DNA of 64,000 nt from contig JAKGHH010000002.1 in assembly GCA_022828595.1 (NCBI GenBank), positions 67,366,383 through 67,430,382 of the forward strand, read 5' to 3'. The position numbers and the translations under genes are program-made. The notes beneath the pieces are model-generated. The model was given only the letters and a program-made list of their open reading frames with translations, was not told where the DNA came from and did not search any database. This DNA is from Nelumbo lutea (lineage: Eukaryota > Streptophyta > Magnoliopsida > Proteales > Nelumbonaceae). The stretch's first letter is position 1. Each line of letters begins with the position of its first letter. This document shows positions 1 through 9,429 of this stretch, piece by piece.

Positions 1-954
1 AAGTGTGGAGTCTCGAACGCCCGTTGCAATTTCATCCATGAGTGCCTTTCTACAAAACCAACATTAGGAAAATCTGCATCATTGATCACTTCCACCATGA
101 AGCTCGTCATCCCTTAGCAATGTTATTGGGATCCAATAGGCGGTAACCCGGGAGGCAGTCGCCGGCTGACCGTCTTATTATTTGGTGACCGTACACCCCA
201 CAAATAGCATTCACTGTATAGGCCAGGCTCGGTTATTACTCTCCACACCACTTTCCATTGACTGTTGTTCTTCTTCCAATGTTACTCTATGGTAGTAGTC
301 CTCGGTGGGCTTTGGCACATCCTCTGTTAATGAGAGGGTGATGTCTGGTGTTTTTTATATCACTAACGGATTCAACAAATTTAACAAACAATAACCCCTG
401 CTCTAATTACCTTGGAGCTGAGATTATTAGATGGTTGTTATGTACTTCTAAGAGCTCAAGAGTTGTGATGTTGGCAACCTTAAGAGGCTAGCCGGTAGCC
501 ATGGCCTCCCGTCCCGTCTCTCTTTCTCGATAGAATGATTGAAAGATGGCACTTAGAAAGCGAATTGTTTACTTTATTACAACACTTGTCTAATCCCCAA
601 ACCCAGGCAACCATAGCCAATCCTTGGAAAGTAGGGAAAGAGATGGCCCCTTTTGCCTTTAACTACTTTTCTCCTCCCACACTCGTTCACACTTCCACCT
701 CTCCTGCAATCTCCGACCCTATAAAAGGGGCTGCCTTCACTTTCACAAAGGATGCTTTGGGATATGGTATTCTAGCTCTCTTTGCTCTGTTTGTTCAGAA
801 TTATTCTTTTGCCCGTCTAGCTCAGCACTAACTTAAATGTCAGAGCCTCCTTGCCTAGGCTCACAATCTAAGTTCTCTGACATCATCTCTTTCGTAGGGT
901 TAAGGCCGCTCGCCACTCTCACTTGAAGCTCTCCAAGCAGATCAGGTACCATCA
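1..954 (+). repeat. 5' LTR (right part) of element A with primer binding site just after
   Basis: The sequence ending CATCA at 954 is followed at 955 by ATTGGCGTCATCTGTGG, which resembles the primer site region of Tat-type elements and matches the layout at element B's PBS. A TATA box (TATAAAAG) lies at 720-727, about 230 bases before the LTR end, a plausible LTR promoter. The LTR start was not located, so the interval is a maximum. The small open frame at 535-831 within it shows nothing recognisable. Confidence 0.6.
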
Positions 955-1464
955 ATTGGCGTCATCTGTGGTAACAACTAAAAAGCTATCCTCATCTCTC
1001 ACTGCTTTCAGTACCAGTCCCCTCACTGATCAATATGACTACACACAACGAAAAAGACATTCAAACCATCACTGCTAGGGCTACACCTGTTGACCCCTCA
1101 ACAATCCTAGTTGGTGTTGAACCCAACTGTTTCAAGAATTGATCAATTACATGCGGGGCATCGACCTCCGAATGCAGACATGGGAACAATGCATAGCTGC
1201 TATGCAACAACCCACCATGCAAGCCCTAACACAGACCCATCTATCGAACACTATCAACAAGCAGAACCCCAATAGCAAGGACCAGCCCCCTAATCGGGAC
1301 AGACCGATCGCCGATGCGAGAGATCGTGTTAAGCAGGTCACCTTGAACAACAACCGCTAGCCCTCCCAAGTTCATTCCCTGAGAAGTCGTACCCAGACAA
1401 TGACGTCGAGGCAGCATGACCCCACGTATGTGACAAATCTAGGAGGAATCCATGTCGCACCTCG

Positions 1465-2463
1465 ATGATTGATCGTTTAGGACCTCGCGTTGAACCACAT
1501 GCCACCGCTACTCAATTGGCAAGCCATGCGGAGACCTCTGGCGTCCTTGAACTTACTCGCCCCTCTCCTTTGTCCTTCGAGATTATCATAGAGCCACACT
1601 TGAAAGACTTCAAGACGTCGACCTTTGAAGCTTACGACTGCATGATGGATCCTATGGACCATGTTGAAAGCTTACAAGCCCTCATGCTTCTTAAAGGGGC
1701 CTCAGAGGTCAGTATGTGTCTGGCCTTCCCCACTACGTTATGCCAGACAACTCGGATGTGGTATTCCAAACTCGCTCCAGGTTCCATCAGAAGTTGGAAA
1801 CAGTTCTCCAACTTGTTCATTTCTCACTTCGCCACTAGTCAGAGACACACTAAGACAATGGCAAGCTTGATGTCTATTGGATAGTGTTCTAGAGAGAGTA
1901 TTCAGGAGTACATGAATAGATTCAACTTATAGTGCCTACAAATCCGAGACCTCAACCCAGTAGTGTAGGTCACTATCGCAACCCATGGAGTACGGGATCG
2001 GTTCCTCAAAGTCTCCCTAGCCAAGAATCCCTCATAGAAAATGAAGAGCTTCCTCTACCAAGCACAAAAGTACATGAATGCAAAAGGACTCATGGTAGAT
2101 CTAGGAGACATGGACCAAGGCGATCAAGGAGATAGGGAGAGGAAAAACAGATACCAAAACCGTGGGGAAAGTAGTAAAAGAGGACTATGTGAGCATAGGC
2201 CACCCAGAAGATCAAAGTTGCCGACCAAGTACTGTAGTTTTACACCGCTTAATGCAAAATGCGGGGAGATTCTCATGCAGATCAAGAAGGTGCAATATCT
2301 GAAGTGGCCACCTCGCATGAAGGGAAACCCAAAGAACATGAACCAAGACAAGTATTGCCACTTCCATAAAGAAAAGGGACATGACACTGAATATAGTCGA
2401 GATGGCTACCTGAAGCAGTTCATAAAGAATGAAGAATGCGCACCCGAGCAACCCAGGAACTAG
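1465..2463 (+). pseudogene. gag remnant of element A
   Basis: Translation of 1560-1870 shows the retrotransposon gag core: a D-P-x-D-H-V-E-S segment, then M-W-Y-S-K-L with S-I-R-S-W-K-Q-F and a block ending in T-S-Q-R-H. The frame hits a stop at 1882-1884 but the same similarity continues to about 2040. The 2041-2463 stretch gives the later gag region, with Y-C-H-F-H-K-E-K-G-H-D-T, the position of a nucleocapsid CX2C-like zinc finger. Gag would form virus-like particles and bind element RNA. This copy is broken by stops and a frame change and cannot give a full protein. Confidence 0.8.
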
Positions 2464-2648
2464 CACAATGAGACAGATAACGAGGAATAGGTCATGGGGA
2501 TGATAGCCACTACCATCGGAGGTTTGATTGTGGTCGGATGTAGTACGTCGGCAAGCAAAAACTCCGTTAAAGAGCTATAGTATGAAGATGAAAACCCCCA
2601 AAACAAGCCAAGGTCCAAAGAGGCGATATACTTCACTAAAGACGATCT

Positions 2649-3233
2649 TCAAGGAATATATTTCCCACACGGTGATGCACTAGTCGTAAAATTCATCATC
2701 ACCAAGTACAAGGTAAAGTGCATACTCGTTGATAGCGGGAGCTCGTCTGAAATCCTGTTCCTAGAGGCCTTCAATAAGTTGAGTTGAAGACGAAGGACCT
2801 TACCCCAACCGACGTACCTCTGGTCGGTTTTAGTGGAGATGTCGTACACCTTATGAGCAATATAAACATGTCAGTTTTAGCGGGGACTGTGTTGAACAAG
2901 AAGAGGTTGAGACATGATTTTCTGATTGTTGATTCACCATCACCCTACAATGCCATTCTAGGCCACCCTTTGCTCCATGCTCTCCATGCAATAGTATCAA
3001 CGTACCACCTCATGATGAAATTCCCAATCGAGCATGGGGTCGGCATAGTTAGAAGGGACCAATTCGAGTCCCGCAAGTGTTATGTTGTGGCCCTGAAAGG
3101 CAAGGGCAAGCAACCCTTGGCTATGGACATCGACCTCAACTCACTTGAGCATCCCAAGGAAAAGGACAACAAGCCCACTGAAGAGGCGGTTTCAGTTCCT
3201 ATTTTTGAGATCAAGCCAGAGAAGAAAGTGTAG
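2649..3233 (+). pseudogene. Aspartic protease region of element A, frameshifted
   Basis: The active-site motif of a retropepsin, L-V-D-S-G-S-S, is read at about 2727-2750. A frameshift near 2780 moves the reading to the frame of 2784-3233, where the rest of the protease follows: P-L-V-G-F-S-G, then the second conserved part D-S-P-S-P-Y-N-A-I-L-G, and the linker towards reverse transcriptase (R-K-C-Y-V-V-A-L-K-G). The protease would cut the polyprotein. The frame break and upstream stops make it nonfunctional. Confidence 0.8.
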
Positions 3234-3311
3234 GTCGTATCAGTCCTTGAGGGGCCCCGATGTGCCCTTGAACTCTAATGTTTTTGCTTGGTTGACCCAT
3301 CATAGACCTCT

Positions 3312-4140
3312 ATGATAACCCATAAACTGAATGTGAACCTTTTGGTTAGAGTCGTGAAGCAGAGGAAAAGGAACTTCGCTACTGATCAGTGGACGACCAT
3401 AGATGATGAGGTAAGGGAAATACTAGACACTGACTTCATCAAAGAAGTTGAGTACCTAGACTGGATTGCCAATATGGTACTTGTAAAAAAGGCGAATGGA
3501 AAGTGGTGTATGTGCATAAATTACACCAACCTTAATAGAGCCTACCCCAAAGACTGCTTCCCGCTTCCTCGAATAGACTAGCTTGTAGACGCCACCTCGA
3601 GGTTCAAATTTTTGAGCATCATAGACGCTTACTCAGGCTATAACTAGATCTTGATGGACCCCGCCGACCAAGAAATAACTACTTTTATAACCAAGACCAA
3701 CATGTAATACTACCAGATCACGCCCTTCGGCCTTAAAAATGTCGTGGCAACCTATCAAATCCTTGTAAATAAAATTTTCGTTGAATTAATAGGAAATAAA
3801 GTTGAAGTGTACGTCGATGATATGGTTGTTAAAAGTTGAAGTGTACGTCGACCTCACCGATGTCTTTAGCGTTTTAAGAAAGTACCGATTAAAACTTAAA
3901 CTAAGCAAGTGTGTTTGGTGTCACCTCGGGCAAATTCTTAGGCTACATAGTAACCCAACGTGGCATTGAGGCTAACCCAAATAAAATACAGGCAATTTTG
4001 GATATGACACCACCTCGATCCATTAAGGAAGTCTTGAGACTTACAAGTCAGGTCGCCGCCCTCAGCTGCTTCATGTCCAGATCGGTAGGGTGGTGCTTCC
4101 CTTTCTTTCAAGCAATCAGAAAAGCTCAAGACTTAAGTTC
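3312..4140 (+). pseudogene. Reverse transcriptase remnant of element A
   Basis: RT starts at about 3312 (I-T-H-K-L-N). It has the V-L-V-K-K-A-N-G-K-W and D-Y/N-T-N-L-N-R-A fingers/palm motifs and L-P-R-I-D. The catalytic Y-V-D-D is at 3810-3821. The thumb and connection follow (F-L-G-Y-I-V, E-A-N-P-N-K, then a P-P-R-S-I-K-E segment near 4010-4030). In-frame stops occur, for example after L-P-R-I-D (TAG, expected Gln) and after G-Y-N (TAG, expected Gln). An 18-base stretch including part of the YVDD codons (AGTTGAAGTGTACGTCGA) is repeated about 34 bases downstream, a local duplication that also breaks the protein. Confidence 0.85.
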
Positions 4141-4179
4141 TACCTGAGTTTGATGAACTTAAGCTCTACCTGAGCTTGT

Positions 4180-4720
4180 CATAGTTATTAACAAGGCCGG
4201 AGCCAAGAGATGAGCTCATTCTGTACCTATCTGCTAGCGACGAAGCCGTTAGCTCAGTGCTGGTCCGAGTAGTTAACAAAGTACATAGGCCTATCTATTA
4301 TGTGAGAAAAGTTCTACATGCAGTCAAGACCCGATATCCCAACATCGAGAAATTGGCTTTTGCATTCATCATCTCGGCTAGAAAGCTGCGACCTTACTTT
4401 TAGGCACACACCATCATCGTACTCACCAATCAACCACTCCGTCAAGTCTTATAGAAGCCTTAGGTATCAAAGTGGTTGACAAAATGGGAAATTTAGTGAA
4501 GTGAGTACGACATACGCTTTGAACCGCAGCCAACAATCAAAGCTCAAGTGTTGGTAGACTTCATCTCAGAATGCACGTTTGGTATGCCGATGACCGACGA
4601 CCTACCCCCAAGTCAAGAAGCATATACCAACGCGGCACCAACCGACGAACCTGGGGTAGAACCCTAGATTCTCCACGTAGACGGATCATCAAACACGAGG
4701 GACAGTGGGGCCAGACTCAC
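4180..4720 (+). pseudogene. RNase H region of element A, with internal deletion
   Basis: The segment from about 4200 reads as the RNase H domain attached to RT: Y-L-S-A-S-D-E-A-V-S-S-V-L, P-I-Y-Y-V-R-K, T-R-Y-P-N-I-E-K, and A-R-K-L-R-P-Y-F followed by TAG where Gln is expected, then L-T-N-Q-P-L-R-Q-V-L. At about 4675 the start of a second RNase H is visible (H-V-D-G-S-S-N), but after a few residues the similarity jumps to the integrase zinc-finger region. The second RNase H has therefore been almost entirely deleted. Confidence 0.75.
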
Positions 4721-5082
4721 TATGTGATAATTGGCAAGCGGTTGTGTAGGAAATCCTTTACCCTCCCGTACCTACGTTGCCTCCAACCTAGCGAAGCAGA
4801 CCACATCCTTCATTAAATCCACGGGGGATTGTGTGGTGAGCATTTGGGGGCAAGAACCTTGCATAGAAAGCCTTTGGACAAAGTTACTATTGACCAATGA
4901 TGAAAGCTACTTCCATCAACGATATGACAGTTGCCAACGCCCTGCCAATATAACTTGACAACGTACTACCGACCTATAGTACCTCACTAGTGCGTAGCCT
5001 TTTACATAGTGGGGGATAGATATCTTTGGCCTTTCTCCATGGCCACAGGGCACAAAAAGATCCTAGTCGTAGCAGTATTATG
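4715..5082 (+). pseudogene. Integrase fragment of element A, truncated
   Basis: The N-terminal zinc-binding region of integrase is recognisable from 4715: C-R-K-S-F-T-L-P-Y-L-R-C-L, then S-E-A-D-H. A degenerate stretch follows, and at about 5005-5080 comes the start of the catalytic core (W-G-I-D-I-F-G, the first catalytic Asp context; the residue before W is TAG, expected Gln). Similarity ends abruptly near 5082. No further integrase, polypurine tract or 3' LTR is visible. Confidence 0.7.
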
Positions 5083-5463
5083 GAGGCTTTGCTCTTGCAA
5101 TGTTGAAGCAAGGTATTGTGGAGCCTCTACTCTTGCAACCTCTTCTGTTGGGCACGCACCTGCATTCAAATCTCTACAAGACTTTACCACCACCATTTTA
5201 AAATTTTCAAACCCTTATCAAACAGAGAAGCCAGACCTTCCACCACCACCACTCTCACCACAAACATAACCCTTGACACCTCTACCTAAACCGACTTCGT
5301 TAAATCATAGGTGCACGCGCCCAGACCACTAGATTGATGGAATGAAGTTTCTGCCAACTGATCAGGTTGCCTTGGATCTACCTCAACGTAACCCCCAAGT
5401 AAATTGCCCATCTCCCCGAAAGTCTCCCAGCAGCAAGCGTGGAGCGGAGGCCAAAACAACTAA
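5083..5463. other. Unassigned sequence after the break of element A
   Basis: No gene recognised. Two short related blocks (GCTTTGCTCTTGCAA and GCCTCTACTCTTGCAA, about 5085 and 5123) hint at a small local duplication. The region could be the original insertion site or deleted retrotransposon DNA. Confidence 0.4.
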
Positions 5464-5719
5464 GGGTCCATTTGGTTGACAGTAACAATTGAAATGATTT
5501 AAATTCTTATAGTTTATTTGATTTATATAAGAATGAGAATCAATAGGAATGGGATATTATTCCAAGGGAGGGGGAGGGAATGGCCATTCCCTCAAATAGG
5601 GGAATACCATTCCACCAGGAATGAAAATGGAATTTCAATTCTATACCAAACAGTTAGAATCGGAATAGCCCATTTTAATTCCAATTCCAGACCCCTATTC
5701 CAGTGAACCAAACGGGGCC
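5464..5719. mobile_element. PIF/Harbinger (Tourist-like) MITE, 256 bp
   Basis: The termini are inverted: GGGTCCATTTGGTT at the left, AACCAAACGGGGCC at the right. The element is flanked by TAA at 5461-5463 and 5720-5722, the 3-bp target duplication typical of PIF/Harbinger. The interior is noncoding with inverted-repeat tracts around ATTCCATTC-type sequence. Related copies are at 39229-39440 and 57922-58198. Confidence 0.85.
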
Positions 5720-5722
5720 TAA

Positions 5723-8171
5723 TTTTCCCTTCTCACCATTTTCTGAAACACTGGGTTGAAGTCCTTGGAACTCCCCCCCACCAAGCCTCTTCGGAGCAAG
5801 TATTCTTTCTGTCTCTCTGTCTCGCCGTCTCTCTCTCACACCTACCCCTCCCACGCTTACCTGGAGACCAGCTTTTTGGACACCCGAACAACTACCTCCC
5901 CTTCCTCTGAGAAACCCAACGACACCATCTGTGACTGTGAGAAGTTATTTTGCTTCCTGGGTTTTATCACTATCCCACTAAAATTAATACAAATTTAGTT
6001 TGATCATGTATGCCACGCTAATTCAAGATTTTTCTAGTCTCAACTCTGAATTGCATTCCATGTTTATTGAGCTGAAGCCTGAAGGGGGTGATCATTAATA
6101 GCCCAGCCTAGGCTGATGTGTGCTAAGGCCCGGGTTAGAGTTCTTTAATCAGATCCAACCTATCCTGGCCTGGTCCATGATCACCCCTTTTTAGTTTCTC
6201 TTAACATGCGGGGTCTACTAGAGTTGAAGGATCTTTACTTTTTGGTGTTTGTTTGTTTATGAAATTTGGATGTTGTATGTGGAGGAAAAGACTAACGAAT
6301 AAGAATTCGGAGGATGGAAATAAAGCAACTTGCTACTGGATTCTGGGTTAATGCACGAGTTATGCATAGACACCATCCCTGGACCTTCTGAATTAATTGA
6401 TGAATTTGTGTAGTTGTTTTGTTCGCTGATCACTTCAACAATTAAGAAACTTCTATGTATTAGCAGGGTTGGCCCCAAGTGAGCGGCCAGTTGCAAGGCT
6501 GTCAATAATCTGATATCCAAATTAAGACCAGCTGCCAAATATTCTTCTTTTTCGATCTCCGCTCTTTCGGGGGTGTTTGGAAAATTCAACTCGTGAAGAT
6601 GGTCCAAATTGGGCAAATTTGACTTTGGACATCTTCCATTTGGTGGAATCAACTTATGGTGTTTGGACGGATGTTAATAAAATCGGTTGTTTTTTATTAT
6701 TAGAATTATATTTTTCTGGTTTAATTAGTCAATGCCTTCTATTTAAATTGATCTAATATTCTACTTTAATTTCATCATTTGACATGGAGACTCAAGCCCC
6801 AGGAATTCCATCCATGAACCAATTAATGCATACTTGAACACAGCCTCATTTATCATTTCCGGCCATTAAAATTTATTAACAATATATCAAATTTCGCAGT
6901 TCTTTAATTTGAAGAGGTTGGAGCCTTGGATAGATTATTTTATTTTAGAAATCTAGTGTTGTGTTTGGTACTTTGGTTTAATAGAAAATAGTTAGAAAGA
7001 AACAGAAAGTTGAAGCTGAGGGAAAGCTTTCATAAAATTACTTAACAACTTTCCCTCAAATTAAAATTACATGCATAGAGCTGAATACACCCGTTTGCAT
7101 GTACAAGAACATCTGGGGTTGAGTTGATTTCATTTCCCAACCGATATATCCAGACTGCTTAAAAGCTGCAACCTTATGTTCAACGCAATGCTACCAAACA
7201 AAATACCGAAACGATTTTATTGCAGAGAACATTAATTTCTTTGTCAACCTCAACCATATTCAAGCCAAACGAGGGAAAATATATGATAATAGTTCCACAA
7301 AATTCCTAGTACGTAGTAGAGTCCTAGAAATACTTGAATTCTGGGTAGAGAATTTCTTCCAGGAAACATCTATCATTTTGCATGTCAGTCTTCTTGTCTA
7401 CCCGCCTTCATGCAAACACACCATGAGTTGGTAATTTAACTACTTCCACAATCATTTTGATAGCTGTACAGCGCGGTGAGCATTTATTGGCTTACAACTT
7501 GTGCCCCACGACGTGGCAAAATGATTTTTCTGAAACCCCTCTCTCCCTATTGAAAAGGAGTTAAAAGGGGGTCTTTGTCTAAGTCATGATCATGGACCAT
7601 GAGTGATGATCATGACCACGTCTAAAATTTGAACTATTTAAATATCATAGTTAGGACTAGAAGATAAAGATCTCGGTCATAATAACTATCGACATTAGTA
7701 AAGGAAGAAATTTCTCGGAAGGAAATAAATTAAATAAAACTAGACTTTTGCAATTGACCTAATTACTTGCATGGCTTAACTCCAAAACAATGAACATGAA
7801 ATTAATCCCAAGCTGGATGTATGTGTAGACCAGGTCATTCATTATACAGTTATTTTGTTATGGTTTCACTTAAAGTCACATTCCACATTGCCGCCACCAT
7901 GTTTTATTCACACCAACTCACCAAGCAAGCAAACTTTAAAGCTTACAAAAATGCTTTAAAAACTTCTTATTAGATGAAGATCAAGACCCTGGATATCCAG
8001 AAAGCAAAAACCATAAGAAAATTGTAAGAGCAAAGCATCTAGCTATGGAATATCTTCTATACTTGTATATTGAATTTATGGGAAGATATTTTGGTTGTGC
8101 ATCTGATTGTTGTGTCTTCAGAGTATACACATAGTTTTTACTTTTAGGAAATCCCGTCTCACAAAAATTAA
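5723..8171. other. Intergenic, no supported gene
   Basis: AT-rich sequence without a recognisable coding region. The longest open frame (6257-6652, minus, 131 codons) has no known motif and no supporting context. A short inverted-repeat element lies at 6083-6190. Confidence 0.5.
6083..6190. repeat. Short inverted-repeat element, about 108 bp
   Basis: AGGGGGTGATCAT at the left is matched in inverse orientation by ATGATCACCCCTTT at the right. The interior is rich in GGCC/CCTGG-type words (G- and C-rich compared with the surroundings). It is likely a small MITE of unknown family; no clear target duplication is seen. Confidence 0.5.
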
Positions 8172-8936
8172 GGGGGTGTTCCACAAGTTGGTTTTTGCTT
8201 CAAAAAATAACTCATATTTTTGAAATGGTGTTCTCTAATGTGATTTTTTTCCCAGTTTCAGAAAGGCAAAAACAAACAAAACAAGCTTGTTTGGAAGCTA
8301 AGTGGTTCTTAAAACCCAAAACACAGAAAACATGTTTTTGGTTATATGTATGTTTTTTGTTTCCAAAACTGAAACCGAAAACACATTCTTCAATTTCTGG
8401 TTCGAAGAACCTGTTTTCATCTGGTTAGTTAATACAATGTTTCATAAATCAGATAATTTCTACACCACACAATTTGTTTTTGTTTAAAAAAAACATTATT
8501 TTCATAATTTAAAAACATGCATGTATTGTTTTAAAAAAAAAACTAAACAAAACCAACTTATTTTTACCTTTTAAAGCAAAAAAACAGAGTTCAAGAATGA
8601 GTTTTTTGTTTTTGCTGATGTGATGAATTCATGACAAATAAAAACAAAAAGCATTCATGTCGTAGAGCACCTTCTGAAACAATCAAAACGATGTTTTTTA
8701 AAACAAAAACAATGTTGAACTGTATGATTTATGAAAGATGATGAAATATTCCACGATTTAAAGTAAAACCATGCATGTTTTTCAAACCAAAAATTCAAAA
8801 ACTTGTTTTTGGTTTTTGTTTTAGAAAAAAAAAAAGCATTTCCAACCAATAAGATGTTTCCCAAGAAACAATTTGTTTTCAATTTTAAAACTCACGACGA
8901 AAACAAATAAAACAATTCACATTGAATCACACCCCC
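8172..8936. mobile_element. Foldback, AT-rich non-autonomous DNA transposon
   Basis: It begins GGGGGTGTTCCA and ends TGAATCACACCCCC, imperfect inverted termini. The two halves resemble each other in inverse orientation over several hundred bases (for example the block around 8300-8470 against the reverse complement of 8690-8880), so the whole element could fold on itself. The open frames it contains are low-complexity Lys/Phe/Asn-rich translations of A/T runs and are not taken as genes. A target duplication is not clear. Confidence 0.65.
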
Positions 8937-9264
8937 GAATTGATTATTTATTATTTTGTTGCTTGTATCGTAGATACAGGTTTGACCCCCGCCTCCCCGT
9001 TCAGCTCTTCTCCATTTCGACGTAATCAATTTTGATAGAGACCTTCATTTGATCTTCCGTGTACATATGTTAGATAGAGGTGGACGTGTATCAAAGTGTA
9101 TACACACGCCCAACGTCAAATTTGGGTGTGTGTGTGTGTGAATGTGGAGAAACTAGAAAACGGGTCCAGTCTTCTCTAGATAACGCGACGACTTCGAAGA
9201 CGGCAAGACTCAGTTGTATCTCGCCGTTAAGAAAGATCCACTACTTGCAGGAGCCCGTTCTTGT
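8937..9264. other. Upstream region of the C2-domain gene
   Basis: Holds the presumed proximal promoter. A short TG repeat is at 9125-9140. No coding potential that can be supported. Confidence 0.4.
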
Positions 9265-9273
9265 AATATAAAG
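9265..9273 (+). promoter_or_regulatory. Probable TATA box of the C2-domain gene
   Basis: AATATAAAG lies about 165 bases before the start codon. Transcription would begin near 9295-9305, giving a leader of about 130 bases that includes a CTT repeat near 9360, common in plant 5' leaders. Confidence 0.45.
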
Positions 9274-9429
9274 CCGTCGAACACACACAGAGCTTCGGCA
9301 TATTTGCATAACGGAGATACACGATTTTGGAAATTTTATTCGAGCCCCTGCTGCACCTCGTCTTCTTCTTCTTCTTCGCCTTCCCTGTTTTAATTTTGTT
9401 GAAGCTATCGATCGAGAGTGAACATAGAG

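Larger units (their letters stand above)
1..5082 (+). mobile_element. Element A: truncated Ty3/gypsy (Tat-type) LTR retrotransposon
   Basis: Plus-strand remains of a Ty3/gypsy element. In order it has an LTR-like end with a TATA box, a primer-site-like sequence, gag, protease, reverse transcriptase, RNase H, and the beginning of integrase. The element stops abruptly inside the integrase core near 5082, where readable pol similarity ends; no 3' LTR is visible. Every domain carries in-frame stops or frameshifts, so it is a dead copy. Domain order and wording closely match element B in this window, so both belong to the same broad lineage. The left boundary lies outside or at the window edge and was not found. 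Confidence 0.85.

Noticed and set aside
6257..6652. 131-codon open frame on the minus strand
   Set aside because: No known motif, no splice or promoter context, and the surroundings are intergenic.
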